The notes under the pieces: model-generated
The model's input: only the letters and a program-made list of their open reading frames with translations
Databases searched by the model: none
What the model was told of the DNA's origin: nothing
Part shown: positions 7,423 to 16,355 of the stretch, in pieces
How the letters are laid out: each line of letters begins with the position of its first letter
Position numbering within the stretch: the first letter of the stretch is position 1
Program-made: the position numbers and the translations under genes
Source: Bacteroidales bacterium
GTDB lineage: Bacteria; Bacteroidota; Bacteroidia; Bacteroidales; F082
Length of the DNA stretch: 36,594 nucleotides
NCBI GenBank assembly: GCA_024400305.1
Contig: JAKSMX010000029.1
Location: 1-36,594, forward strand
Direction: 5' to 3'

Positions 7423-9186
7423 ATGGAAAACAAGAGAAGAAACATCAGGAGAAACGAGATTCTTTCTTTGATCATCACACTGATAATCATTGTTTTAGTA
7501 AATATTATTGGTTCATTTGTATATACACGTTTCGACCTCACTTCCGAAAAACGTTATACACTTTCCGACAAATCAAAAGAGATTCTGGGCGGCCTCGACG
7601 ACTACGTTTACTTCCGCGTCTATCTCGAAGGCGACTTCCCGGCAGGTTTCAAGAAGCTCCGCAAGGAGACGAAAGAGATGCTCGACGAGTTCCGCGCCTA
7701 TTCTAAATTTGTTGATTATGAATTTATCAACCCTTCGGAAAGCGATGACCCCAACGAGCGTCAGGAGACATACAAGATTCTTTACCAGAACGGCCTGAAC
7801 TATTACACCGCGACGATGCCGACCAACAACGGCGTGCAGCAGATCATGGTGTGGCCCGGCGTCATGGTGAGCTACCGCGAGAAGGAACTCGCCGTTGACC
7901 TGCTTTCGGCGCAGTCGGGGCAAAGTCAGGAGACGATTCTGAACAATTCATCGCAAGACCTTGAATATAAACTCATTAGCGCGATAAAAGAGATTTCAGA
8001 GACAAGCAAGGCGAAGGTCGCTTTCGTCGAAGGCCACGGCGAACTTGCCGACATCGAGGTCTATGACATCGCCAAGAGCCTCGCGAAGAAATATTCCATC
8101 GACCGCGTCAGCATCGACGGGAAGATGAACTCGCTCACCTACCGCGACTACGACAAAGACAGCAGCGTCGTCGTGCGCACCAATTACGACGCCATCGTGA
8201 TCGCCAAGCCAACCGAGGCGTTTTCCGAAAAGGACAAATTCATCATCGACCAATACATCATGTACGGCGGCAAGGTGCTTTGGCTCCTCGACCACGTGAA
8301 GGCCGACATGGACAGCCTGCAAAGCGCGGAGTCGATGATGGGCGTCACGCTCAACAACAACCTTGACGACCAGCTTTTCGAATACGGAGTGAAACTCAAC
8401 AACAACCTGCTTTTAGCGTATCCGTGTGCGCAGATCGGCCTCGTGACCGGACAGGGCGCAAACATCCAGAGCGCGTTGCTACCCTGGTATTACTTCCCGC
8501 TGCTGAACGCCGCCTCGCAGCATCCTATCGTCAGAAACCTCGAAGCCGTGAAAGCCGACTTCACCGGCTCGCTTGAGCCGACGACATCGGCACCGGAAAT
8601 ACAGAAGATTCCGCTGCTGAAAACGTCTGACTACACAAAAATCTCCTCGGCGCCGGTCTATATCTCACTAAAAATCCTGAACGACCGTCCCGACCCGAGG
8701 ATGTTCCCGCAGAAAGGCCAGGTCACGGCATACCTCCTCAACGGGAAATTCACCTCGCTCTACGAGAACCGTCTTCCAGAAGCGATTGTGGAGTCGAACG
8801 AAATAGCGTTCAGAAACGAGAGCGTCCCGACCTCCATGATCGTTGTTGCCGACGGCGACATCGTCAGAAACCAGCTCGCACAACTTGATTATGCGAAGAA
8901 AAACAATAAACGTGTCGGTTCGCCGTTACCTTTGGGTTACGACCAATACACGAACAACACATACGGAAACAAGCATTTCGTTGAAAACGCAGTAAGCTAT
9001 CTCGTTGACGGTGAAGGTCTTATCAGCATCAATGCACGTGAGTTGAAGATCAGGATGCTCGACATGAACAAAGTAAACAAAAACCAGACGACGTGGCAGG
9101 TCGTGAACGTCGTCCTGCCGAGTGTGATAATGGTTTTGTTCGGATTCGTCTTGGCATACATAAGGAAAAAGAAATATAACAAATAA
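7423..9186 (+). CDS. gldG: GldG, auxiliary subunit of the Gld ABC transporter
   Basis: A 587-aa protein anchored by an N-terminal membrane helix (about 14-36) and a C-terminal one (VVLPSVIMVLFGFVLAYI) with a large periplasmic part between, the layout of GldG (ABC_transp_aux domain). The region from RYTLSDKSKEIL through the GHGEL block (KVAFVEGHGELADIEVYDIA) and MYGGKVLWLLDHV is typical of the family. The ATG at 7423 is preferred over one at 7408 because AGGAGG lies at 7413-7418 with good spacing; the start is 8 bases after the gldF stop. Works with GldF. The transported substrate is unknown. Confidence 0.92.
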   Translation: MENKRRNIRRNEILSLIITLIIIVLVNIIGSFVYTRFDLTSEKRYTLSDKSKEILGGLDDYVYFRVYLEGDFPAGFKKLRKETKEMLDEFRAYSKFVDYEFINPSESDDPNERQETYKILYQNGLNYYTATMPTNNGVQQIMVWPGVMVSYREKELAVDLLSAQSGQSQETILNNSSQDLEYKLISAIKEISETSKAKVAFVEGHGELADIEVYDIAKSLAKKYSIDRVSIDGKMNSLTYRDYDKDSSVVVRTNYDAIVIAKPTEAFSEKDKFIIDQYIMYGGKVLWLLDHVKADMDSLQSAESMMGVTLNNNLDDQLFEYGVKLNNNLLLAYPCAQIGLVTGQGANIQSALLPWYYFPLLNAASQHPIVRNLEAVKADFTGSLEPTTSAPEIQKIPLLKTSDYTKISSAPVYISLKILNDRPDPRMFPQKGQVTAYLLNGKFTSLYENRLPEAIVESNEIAFRNESVPTSMIVVADGDIVRNQLAQLDYAKKNNKRVGSPLPLGYDQYTNNTYGNKHFVENAVSYLVDGEGLISINARELKIRMLDMNKVNKNQTTWQVVNVVLPSVIMVLFGFVLAYIRKKKYNK

Positions 9187-10317
9187 ATGAAAAAGAATAC
9201 TTTAGCAATCATCATCACAATCGCCCTGATAGTCATTGCAGGCGTTTTGATTTGGAACAACCGCTACCTCTCCACCATCCACGGTGAAGCGGCAGAATTC
9301 ACAGTCTATGACACGGCATCAATCACGAAACTTTTCTTCGCCGACAAAAGCGACCAGCAGGTTCTGCTTCAAAGAAACGGAAACGGCTGGACTGTTGACA
9401 ACAAATATCCGGCCTCGCAACGTCTTGTCAACGACATGCTATACACACTTAACAGATTGAGAGTCAGGATGCCGGTGTCTTTGAAGAAATCCGACAACGT
9501 AATCACCAGGATGGCCGGCAACAACGTGAAAGTGGAGGTTTACCAGATTGTCCCGCGCATCAATCTGTTCAACAAAGTGAAACTTTTCAATCACGAGACA
9601 CGCACGAAAGTGTTTTACATAGGCGATGACACGCAAGACAACAATGGGACTTTCGTCCTGAAAGAAGGCGCCGACAAAGCCTATATCGTTCATCTGCATG
9701 GATTCAGAGGCTTCATAAGCTCGCGTTTCTCGGCAAATTCCATGGATTGGCGCGACCACATCGTCTTTAACAGCAAAATGGCTGACATCCAATCAGTTAA
9801 GCTTGAAATAAACAACGACCCCGCCAACAGTTTTGAAATCACAGAAAACGGCAGGTATCAATTCTCAATGAAAGATTTGAACGGCAACAGCATTGAATAT
9901 GACACACTTAGAATACTCAATCTCATGTCATCATTCAACGATGTGCGTTTCGAATCGTTCCTCTCGGACGTCGAGCAGCACCGCCGCGATTCTATCATCA
10001 ATTCGCCATTCCAACAACGGCTTTCCCTGACGACAAAAGACGGTCAGACACGCACCATCACGACATTCAGGCTGCTTGCAAATGCCGACATGTATGACTA
10101 CGACCACAGCGAGCTGGAGGAAAATCCCGAAGTTGAGAAAATTGTCACCGACCCCGACCATCAATATGCCCTGCTCAGCGAAGGCAACGAGTTCGTCATG
10201 ATTCAGAAATTCGTTTTCGGCAAGCTCCTGAAACCGGCGGAATATTACAGGCACGACAACATTCAGCCTGTCAAAATCACAACTTACAAGGAACTTGAAA
10301 CAATTGAATCAAGATAA
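9187..10317 (+). CDS. DUF4340-domain membrane-anchored protein
   Basis: A 376-aa protein with one N-terminal membrane helix (LAIIITIALIVIAGVLIW) and a periplasmic remainder matching DUF4340. The WTVDNKYPASQRLVNDML stretch is the recognisable core repeat of the family. It begins directly after the gldG stop with no spacer. Genes of this family habitually follow gldG-like auxiliary subunits, so it is very likely an accessory part of the same transporter. The molecular role is unknown. Confidence 0.85.
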   Translation: MKKNTLAIIITIALIVIAGVLIWNNRYLSTIHGEAAEFTVYDTASITKLFFADKSDQQVLLQRNGNGWTVDNKYPASQRLVNDMLYTLNRLRVRMPVSLKKSDNVITRMAGNNVKVEVYQIVPRINLFNKVKLFNHETRTKVFYIGDDTQDNNGTFVLKEGADKAYIVHLHGFRGFISSRFSANSMDWRDHIVFNSKMADIQSVKLEINNDPANSFEITENGRYQFSMKDLNGNSIEYDTLRILNLMSSFNDVRFESFLSDVEQHRRDSIINSPFQQRLSLTTKDGQTRTITTFRLLANADMYDYDHSELEENPEVEKIVTDPDHQYALLSEGNEFVMIQKFVFGKLLKPAEYYRHDNIQPVKITTYKELETIESR

Positions 10318-10319
10318 CC

Positions 10320-10769
10320 ATGATTTACGACAAAATTGAAAATCTGGAAAGGTACAAAGGGCTTCCCGACATCTACGAAGGACTTGTGTTTTTGAAAAAT
10401 GCGACCGCCGAAACCGAGAAAGGCAAACACCTTATTAATATTAATGTGGTTGCAAACGTTTCAGATGTTTCAACAGCCGAGACCAATCCTCTTGATTTTG
10501 AAGCACATAAAGAACATCTCGACATTCATTTCCCGTTAAACGGGGAGGAACGAATCTTGGTTTGCCCTGTCGAAAATCTTGAGCAATATTCAGAATACAA
10601 CGCCGAGACTGATGCAGTCTTCTACAAAAATCCGGGAGCGAAAACTGTGGAAATCACAGTCGGGAACGGATATTTCGCAATCCTGTTCCCGAACGACGGA
10701 CACGAGCCTTTGCTTTGTGCAGGCAAGCCGGAAAAGATGAAAAAAGTCGTCGTAAAAGTGAAGATTTAA
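10320..10769 (+). CDS. YhcH/YjgK/YiaL family protein (putative sugar anomerase or isomerase)
   Basis: A 149-aa cupin-like protein of the YhcH/YjgK/YiaL (DUF386) family. The start MIYDKIENLERYKGL, the middle AHKEHLDIHFPLNGEE with metal-binding histidines, and the end YFAILFPNDGHEP with KKVVVKVKI are the family landmarks. Members are linked to sugar metabolism, for example sialic-acid or beta-galactoside use. The gene begins 2 bases after the DUF4340 gene. What sugar it acts on is not visible, and no sugar-use genes are nearby. Confidence 0.9.
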   Translation: MIYDKIENLERYKGLPDIYEGLVFLKNATAETEKGKHLININVVANVSDVSTAETNPLDFEAHKEHLDIHFPLNGEERILVCPVENLEQYSEYNAETDAVFYKNPGAKTVEITVGNGYFAILFPNDGHEPLLCAGKPEKMKKVVVKVKI

Positions 10770-10784
10770 TTCACACTTTGGATA

Positions 10785-11423
10785 GTGAAAATTCTGGTTT
10801 TCAATAACATAGACACGCTTGGCGATGATTTCATAAATCGCTGCAAAGGTTTTCTTCCAGAATGGAGAAAAAACCAGATGCTCAAATACAAATTTCAAAA
10901 AGGCCAAGTTCAGAATGGTTTGGCGTATGTTCTGTTGGTCAAGCTGCTATGCGATGAATGCGGAGACATTGTTTTGAAAAATCTCCCGGAATTTTCGTAT
11001 AACGAACATGAGAAACCATTCCTGAAGAATTATCCGGAATGGTTTTTCAACATCAGTCATTGCCAGACAGCGGTCGCCGTTGCACTGGCTGATTCGCCGA
11101 TAGGCATTGATATTGAAGATGTTACAAGATACAAAAATAATGTCGCCACATACGTCTCCAATGATTTGGAGTTGAAAAAAATCAATGAAGATGCACATCC
11201 CGAAGAAGTTTTCATCAGACTTTGGACACAGAAAGAGGCTGTTTTCAAATACAACGGGACAGGCATCACAGATGACATGAAAAATATCTTAAATAATATT
11301 GATTGTCAATTATTTAGCCATAAGATTGATAACAAATTCATATCAGTTGCAACCAAAGAAACTTGTTCGGGAGATATATTCACCAACATTGTTGTGGACA
11401 TTGACGACTTTGACTTCATATAA
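10785..11423 (+). CDS. 4'-phosphopantetheinyl transferase (Sfp type)
   Basis: A 212-aa Sfp/HetI-type transferase that moves the phosphopantetheine arm of CoA onto carrier proteins. Motifs are FNISHCQTAVAVAL (88-101), the metal-binding GIDIED with D109 and E111, and WTQKEAVFKYNGTG (147-160) with K150-E151. The start is GTG at 10785; the only stop-bounded alternative upstream is the previous gene's stop in the same frame. It ends the gldFG operon. The carrier protein could be fatty-acid ACP or a secondary-metabolism carrier; no such genes are in view. Confidence 0.9.
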   Translation: MKILVFNNIDTLGDDFINRCKGFLPEWRKNQMLKYKFQKGQVQNGLAYVLLVKLLCDECGDIVLKNLPEFSYNEHEKPFLKNYPEWFFNISHCQTAVAVALADSPIGIDIEDVTRYKNNVATYVSNDLELKKINEDAHPEEVFIRLWTQKEAVFKYNGTGITDDMKNILNNIDCQLFSHKIDNKFISVATKETCSGDIFTNIVVDIDDFDFI

Positions 11424-11777
11424 TTCAAGTTTTTTCAAAAATTGTTTGTTTTGGCGTAATTTTATGTTTTTTTAGCTATTTTTATAATCAATATTACAAT
11501 TTACTAGTCTTAAAAAAAATCCATTTTTTAAATATTTATTCACATTGGTGTGGAAATATACTTATGTGAATTGCAGTGTGTTAACTCCATTAAATTCCAG
11601 AATTAATAGTTCGTTGTTTTTTCAAAACTCGAAATGTTAAAATATTATTAAACAGTTATTAACAATTCATTTGGACAAAAAAGAATATCAATGTTTTACA
11701 ATATGTTTATTATCAATATTTTAGCAAAGCAAATAAAGATTATCCGTTTTTATTACGGATAGTTATACAGGTTGTTA
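11424..11777. other. Long AT-rich intergenic region upstream of ssb
   Basis: About 350 bases with no coding frame I can support. It contains an inverted repeat TTCACAT (11539-11545) with ATGTGAA (11564-11570), one DnaA-box-like TTATTCACA (11536-11544), and a second dyad TATCCG (11741-11746) with CGGATA (11756-11761) just before the ssb promoter. Either dyad could be a protein-binding site. Confidence 0.4.
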
Positions 11778-11785
11778 TACTTTTG
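11778..11785 (+). promoter_or_regulatory. -7 box (TACTTTTG) for ssb
   Basis: TACTTTTG fits TAnnTTTG and lies 32 bases before the ssb ATG. The TATCCG/CGGATA dyad at 11741-11761 sits where an operator over the upstream promoter element would be. Confidence 0.6.
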
Positions 11786-11817
11786 CATTGTTCATTAGAA
11801 ATAAAAGATAATAAATT

Positions 11818-12189
11818 ATGGGAACTTTAAGAAATTCAGTACAATTAATCGGTCGTCCTGGTAGCGATCCCGATATTAAAGTGTTTGGCGGTGAAGGCCG
11901 CAAGATGGCGAGATTCAGTTTGGCCACAAACGACAGACGTTATAACGAGAAGCACGAACTTGTGGAGGAGACGCAGTGGCACAACATCGTGGCATGGGGC
12001 GCAACGGCCGAGATGGTGGAGAAATACGTGCGTAAAGGCAAGCGGATTGCGTTGGACGGTCACATTCAGACCAGACAGTACGAAGACAAAAATGACAAGA
12101 CGAAGAAACACTACACAGACATTGTCATTGACGAATTCATGATCATCGACTGGGCGAGCACCGATGAGGAGCAACAGCCTGTGGAATAA
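11818..12189 (+). CDS. ssb: Single-stranded DNA-binding protein
   Basis: A 123-aa OB-fold SSB that coats single-stranded DNA during replication and repair. The pattern LRNSVQLIGRPGSDPDIK, ARFSLATNDR, TQWHNIVAWG and YVRKGKRIALDGHIQTRQYE is the standard SSB core. It stops soon after the OB fold: the long linker and the C-terminal DDIPF-type partner-binding tip are absent, and the acidic tail is only STDEEQQPVE. This shorter form is common in Bacteroidota. It is transcribed alone. Confidence 0.95.
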   Translation: MGTLRNSVQLIGRPGSDPDIKVFGGEGRKMARFSLATNDRRYNEKHELVEETQWHNIVAWGATAEMVEKYVRKGKRIALDGHIQTRQYEDKNDKTKKHYTDIVIDEFMIIDWASTDEEQQPVE

Positions 12190-12218
12190 TATTAATCAAA
12201 GGCATGTCATGGGCCGTT

Positions 12219-12252
12219 TATGGATTCTCCGTCCATCCATAAGCAATATTTT
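12219..12252 (+). terminator. Possible terminator after ssb
   Basis: TATGGAT (12219-12225) pairs with ATCCATA (12235-12241), followed by a T-run near 12247-12252. The stem is short and AT-rich, so this is a weak call. Confidence 0.35.
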
Positions 12253-12421
12253 TTAATAGCTAACAATATCATCGTTTATTGGTTTTATCGTAATTTTAAC
12301 AAAATTTTTAGTTTTTCATGTTCTGGATTTATTGCCCGAAGCAATTTTCTTATCCATCTCCTACTTACATTTCATCCTTGTTTTTTATGGTTGAAACGGT
12401 CCTGACATGTCAAAAAAAGAC

Positions 12422-12429
12422 TATTTTTG
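12422..12429 (+). promoter_or_regulatory. -7 box (TATTTTTG) for the dehydrogenase gene
   Basis: TATTTTTG fits the consensus and ends 27 bases before the ATG at 12457. Confidence 0.55.
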
Positions 12430-12456
12430 CAGTTCTAAACATTAAAAGCGTAGAAT

Positions 12457-13371
12457 ATGAAAATAGTCTTTTTGGAACCACTCGGACTTTCTGTAGAAGC
12501 CATTGAAAATGAATGCCATAACCTGATAAAACAAGGTCATGAAATCGTGATTTATCCCGACAGGAGACCAGAACTGAACATAGAACGCGCCGCCGGAGCC
12601 GACATCATTGTGGAGAGTAACATGCCGTTGCGCAAGGACTTCTTGGATGCCTGCCCGAATCTCAAAATGCTGTCGATTGCTTTTACAGGTCTCGACCACA
12701 TCGACATGGACGAATGCAAACGCCGTAACATTTTGGTGAAAAACGCCGCCGGTTACTCAACGGAAGCCGTTGCGGAAGAGACAATCTGCATGATGATCGG
12801 TCTTTTCCGTCACGTCATTGAGAATGACAGGATTACACGCAGCTGCAAAGGCCCTGCCATACTTCCGGGACGCGAGATTGCAGGAAAAACCGTTGGCATC
12901 ATCGGCATGGGCGCCATCGGACAACGAACCGCAGTTCTGGCGCAGGCTTTCGGATGCCGTGTCATTGCATGGAACCGCACCGTAAAACAGATTTCAGGGG
13001 TGACGTTCGTCAATAAGGAAACTCTGCTGAAAGAGTCAGACATCGTAGCTTTGCACGTCGCACTCAACAACGAGACACGCAACCTCCTGACAGCCAATGA
13101 TTTCGCCTTGATGAAGAAATCAGCGGTCATAGTGAACGCCGCCCGCGGACCTGTCGTCAACACCAACGACCTCGCCGCGGCACTCAAGAACGGTACAATC
13201 GCCGGGGCCGCACTCGATGTCTATGACGGCGAACCGCCGCTCAAGAACGACAATCCGCTGCTGACAGCACCGAACACAATGCTGCTGCCGCACATCGGAT
13301 TCGCAACACGCGAGGCTTTCGAATTGAGATTAGGCATTGTCGTCAGAAACGTTGAGGAATTTGTAAAATAA
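12457..13371 (+). CDS. D-2-hydroxyacid dehydrogenase (NAD-dependent)
   Basis: A 304-aa member of the D-isomer-specific 2-hydroxyacid dehydrogenases, which interconvert 2-keto acids and D-2-hydroxy acids. The NAD-binding loop is GIIGMGAIGQ (147-156), and the catalytic triad is visible: R230 in NAARGPVV, E259 in YDGEPPL and H279 in LPHIGF. The catalytic domain is of the phosphoglycerate/hydroxypyruvate-reductase type, but there is no C-terminal ACT domain, so serine-pathway SerA is less likely. It has its own promoter and no operon partner. Substrate is unresolved. Confidence 0.9.
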   Translation: MKIVFLEPLGLSVEAIENECHNLIKQGHEIVIYPDRRPELNIERAAGADIIVESNMPLRKDFLDACPNLKMLSIAFTGLDHIDMDECKRRNILVKNAAGYSTEAVAEETICMMIGLFRHVIENDRITRSCKGPAILPGREIAGKTVGIIGMGAIGQRTAVLAQAFGCRVIAWNRTVKQISGVTFVNKETLLKESDIVALHVALNNETRNLLTANDFALMKKSAVIVNAARGPVVNTNDLAAALKNGTIAGAALDVYDGEPPLKNDNPLLTAPNTMLLPHIGFATREAFELRLGIVVRNVEEFVK

Positions 13372-13432
13372 TATTTCATGCAACAATTTTGTATATTTCT
13401 TGTTTTATAAACCAAGACATAATAAACACAAA

Positions 13433-13864
13433 ATGAAAAAAATATTAGCAATCACCGCAATTATGCTTGTCGGAATGACAGCATTCGCGCAAAAAACCAA
13501 CATCGGCTACGAGAATCTTCCAAACGTTGCCAAAGACTTCATCAACATTAACTTTGCGGAGTCAAACCCGGTGAATATATTGAAAGATGCTGAGACTTTT
13601 GAAATCGAATACGAAGTGAGGTTTGACGACGGTCTGAAAATCGAATTCGACAAGAACGGAGAATGGAAAGAAATAAAAAACGAAATCAACTGCCTGACTT
13701 TTGGATTCCTTCCGAAAAACATTGAAAGTTATCTTGAAAACAATCACAACGGATTCTGTGTCAAAGAGATAAACCGGGAATTTGCCGGTTATAAGATTGA
13801 GTTGACAAACGACATTGAAATCATTTTCAACAAAAACGGAAAATTCAAGAGATACGACGATTAG
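13433..13864 (+). CDS. PepSY-like periplasmic protein
   Basis: A 143-aa exported protein with signal peptide MKKILAITAIMLVGMTAFAQ. The mature part has two PepSY-like units: LPNVAKDFININF with a WKEIK end, and LPKNIESYLENNH with IEIIFNKNGKFKRYDD. This is the putative beta-lactamase-inhibitor-like PepSY fold common in Bacteroidota envelope proteins. The ATG at 13433 is chosen because it starts the signal peptide; an ATG at 13400 would add 11 charged residues before it. Function is unknown; the fold suggests binding of a periplasmic protein. Confidence 0.85.
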   Translation: MKKILAITAIMLVGMTAFAQKTNIGYENLPNVAKDFININFAESNPVNILKDAETFEIEYEVRFDDGLKIEFDKNGEWKEIKNEINCLTFGFLPKNIESYLENNHNGFCVKEINREFAGYKIELTNDIEIIFNKNGKFKRYDD

Positions 13865-13879
13865 TTTTTTATATGTTTG

Positions 13880-13928
13880 ATCGCAGATTACGCTGGTAAT
13901 CCCGAGGAAAATCAGCGTAATCTGCGAT
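13880..13928. repeat. Perfect 16-bp inverted repeat (dispersed palindromic element)
   Basis: ATCGCAGATTACGCTG (13880-13895) and its exact reverse complement (13913-13928) flank a 17-base loop. It lies 16 bases after the PepSY-gene stop and could end that transcript, but no T-run follows on either strand. Words of the same element (CGCTGATTTT, ACGCAGATT) recur at 24375-24391, suggesting a dispersed family. Confidence 0.75.
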
Positions 13929-13971
13929 TCAATTTTAACCTTGGCATGGAACAATTACTCCGCAATTTTTG

Positions 13972-13979
13972 TAACTTTG
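13972..13979 (+). promoter_or_regulatory. -7 box (TAACTTTG) for the first EamA transporter
   Basis: TAACTTTG fits the consensus and lies 38 bases before the ATG at 14018. Confidence 0.55.
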
Positions 13980-14017
13980 CCGCTCGAAATATAATTTTAA
14001 ATTTTTGAACTAACTAC

Positions 14018-14917
14018 ATGAACAGCAAGGTAAAAGGCACTGCCGCAGGTATCGTGGCGGCGGTTTGTTACGGCACAAATCCGCTTGGAGCGAAGTTTTT
14101 ATACGCCGACGGCATCAACACAAACACCGTTTTGGCGCACCGTTTCGGGATAGCGATGATTATTCTATGCATAATAATGCTCATCAAGAAGACATCGTTT
14201 AAGATCACGAAAAGAGAATTCGGAATCCTGGCATCGCTCGGTGTTTTGTTTGCCGCATCGTCTATGACATTGTATTCCAGCTTCTTACACATGGATGCCG
14301 GAATCGCGTCAACGCTTTTGTTCGTCTATCCGATGATGGTCGCGCTCATCATGACGATATGTTTCAAGGAGAAGCTGACTTGGGTGACGGTTTCATCGAT
14401 ACTTTTGGCTTTCGCAGGAATATTCATGCTGAACGGAGCAAACGGGAAAGGGACGCTCAACGCCATCGGTGTGATCTTGGTGATGCTCTCTTCCCTCACC
14501 TACGCCATTTACATCGTGATTATCAACAGGACGCAAATCAAAATGTCATCGATAAAACTGACGTTTTACGTGCTTCTGTTTTGCGTCTCGTGCATCATAA
14601 TACATTCGTTCTTCAAGCCGGAGACGCACCTGATGCTGTTGACGACGCCACGTCAATACGGTTTCGCCTTGATGCTCGCCGTCGTCCCGTCAATCATGGC
14701 GTTGGTGCTGATGACGATTTCAATCCGCGACATAGGATCGACACCGTCGGCAATCCTCGGCGCCCTTGAACCGTTGACGGCCGTCATGATCGGCATCTTC
14801 GTCTTCAAGGAAACTTTCACGCTCCGACTTGCCGGCGGCATCGTTCTGATTCTTTCAGGGGTTCTGCTGATCATCCTTGGCAAGAAGAGTAATTCTTCTC
14901 AACAAAACTCCAATTGA
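14018..14917 (+). CDS. EamA/DMT-family transporter
   Basis: A 299-aa inner-membrane protein with ten predicted helices in two five-helix EamA halves (first half from GIVAAVCYGTNPLGAKF, second from VILVMLSSLTYAIYIVIIN). Members export amino acids, sugars or other metabolites. The helix-capping GALEPLTAVMIGIFVFKE near the C-terminus is the family landmark. Its last 47 bases overlap the end of the SOD gene on the other strand. Substrate is unknown. Confidence 0.92.
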   Translation: MNSKVKGTAAGIVAAVCYGTNPLGAKFLYADGINTNTVLAHRFGIAMIILCIIMLIKKTSFKITKREFGILASLGVLFAASSMTLYSSFLHMDAGIASTLLFVYPMMVALIMTICFKEKLTWVTVSSILLAFAGIFMLNGANGKGTLNAIGVILVMLSSLTYAIYIVIINRTQIKMSSIKLTFYVLLFCVSCIIIHSFFKPETHLMLLTTPRQYGFALMLAVVPSIMALVLMTISIRDIGSTPSAILGALEPLTAVMIGIFVFKETFTLRLAGGIVLILSGVLLIILGKKSNSSQQNSN

Positions 14918-15467
14918 TGGTGTGCCAGAACTCTTTGAGATAATCGGCTCTTACATTCTGATAATCAAGATAATAGGCGTGTTCCCAGACATCGCAGCAC
15001 AACAGAGGGATAGTGTTTTCCATCGTCAATGGATTTTTTGCGTTCTCGGTGCGGAGTATCGACAGTTTTCCGCTGCCATCGCTTACAAGCCATGTCCAGC
15101 CGGAGCCGAAAAGCGACACACTTTGCTTGACGAAACTCTCCTTGAAGTCGTCGAAGCCGCCGAAATCGCGTTCGATGGCCTTCATCAGCTTGCCCGACGG
15201 TTTTGTCTTTGACTTGTTTGCCGGAGTGAGACAGTTCCAATAGAAACTGTGGTTCCACACCTGCGCCGCATTGTTGAAGACTGAGCCGTCGGAGTTCCTC
15301 ACAATCTCCTCGAGGCTCATCTTTTCAAATTGAGTGTTGGCAATCAATGCATTAAGGTTCTTTACGTAGGCAGCATGATGCTTCCCGTAATGAAATTCGA
15401 TTGTCTTTTTAGAAATGTGCGGTTCCAACGCATCATTCTGATAAGGTAATTTAGGTAATTCAAACAT
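14871..15467 (-). CDS. sodB: Superoxide dismutase (Fe or Fe/Mn type)
   Basis: A 198-aa cytoplasmic enzyme that dismutates superoxide. Metal ligands are H26 (EFHYGKHHAAYV), H73 (WNHSFYW), D159 and H163 (DVWEHAYYLDY). Gln69 in AAQVWNH is the Fe-type position; Mn enzymes have the equivalent Gln elsewhere. Cambialistic enzymes also occur in Bacteroidales, so the metal is inferred. The gene is alone on its strand and its 3' end overlaps the EamA gene. No TAnnTTTG box was found before it. Confidence 0.96.
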   Translation of the reverse strand: MFELPKLPYQNDALEPHISKKTIEFHYGKHHAAYVKNLNALIANTQFEKMSLEEIVRNSDGSVFNNAAQVWNHSFYWNCLTPANKSKTKPSGKLMKAIERDFGGFDDFKESFVKQSVSLFGSGWTWLVSDGSGKLSILRTENAKNPLTMENTIPLLCCDVWEHAYYLDYQNVRADYLKEFWHTINWSFVEKNYSSCQG

Positions 15468-15704
15468 AGTGTTATCGTTTTTTGTGAAAGGAAAACAACG
15501 GAATCGGGTGATTTGTTCAAAAGAGATTTTTCAAACAACTTATGATAAAAATTGGACGAAATTGGCATAAAAATTCATCGATTTTGCCCCAAAAAACGTT
15601 CAAAAAACTATTTTATCTGCCAAAAACACTCAACCACGATTGTATTTATAGATTAAACCACTAAAATATTAATTAAATTTTGAATAAAATAATTGTTTGA
15701 AAAT

Positions 15705-16355
15705 TTAATCCATATCGTATTCATTAAAATTGAATTCAACTCTACTTTGCAGAACTATTTCTGAAAGGACATCAGATACCATATTTTTTTGCTTCAACTT
15801 TTCCAAATACCCCCTTAATACAGGTATATTAATTATTTCTTCAATACAAGCCATGTAATCATCTACAACTTTTGTGACAACATAGGTTTTACGTGCATCA
15901 GCTTTAAGCCTATTTAAAATAGTATCTCGGCTTTCATCGGTTTTGATAACAAATGATATAGGATATTTCTCAATTTTGTCAATATCAAGAAAATATTTTT
16001 TAAAGTCAATAGTTTCGGTCACTTGGAAAAATCCACCTAATGGTTTCATGACAAAATCAATTCCTCCATCATTAGCATTTGTCCTGCCGGTTTTATACAA
16101 ATGCAAATAATCTTCATGCATATTTCCTTGTGAATATCCCCAATATATAGTTATGTCTTTATAATAATATTTTAGAATTGAATAGCTTACAATCTCGAAC
16201 AAACGTGCATCCACATTTGGAGCAAGCAATGACATTATAAAATCCAAAATTTGTCCAGCAGTCCCATTCTCAATCTTTTGCAAAGCTTCGCACTGTTCAA
16301 CGAACCATTTTGCTTTAATTTCAAAATACAAAGATCTATCCACTGATAACACCAA
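15705..16355 (-). pseudogene. C-terminal remnant of a type II restriction endonuclease
   Basis: The frame encodes 216 residues, but only about residue 17 onward (WFVEQCEALQKIENGT) reads as the endonuclease. From there a typical type II endonuclease body follows: VDARLFEIVSYSILKYYY, then NDGGIDFVMKPLGGFFQVTE, where D and QVTE could be the catalytic pair of a PD-(D/E)xK or Mrr-like fold. The ATG at 16355 lies inside the methyltransferase remnant, so the natural N-terminus is missing. The block is AT-rich compared with its surroundings, as expected for an acquired element. I cannot name the specificity. It may be expressed as a truncated, probably inactive protein. Confidence 0.7.

Noticed and set aside
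11536-11544. DnaA-box-like TTATTCACA in an AT-rich region, suggesting a replication origin
   Set aside because: Only one box, no cluster, and no dnaA, dnaN or gidA-type genes nearby.
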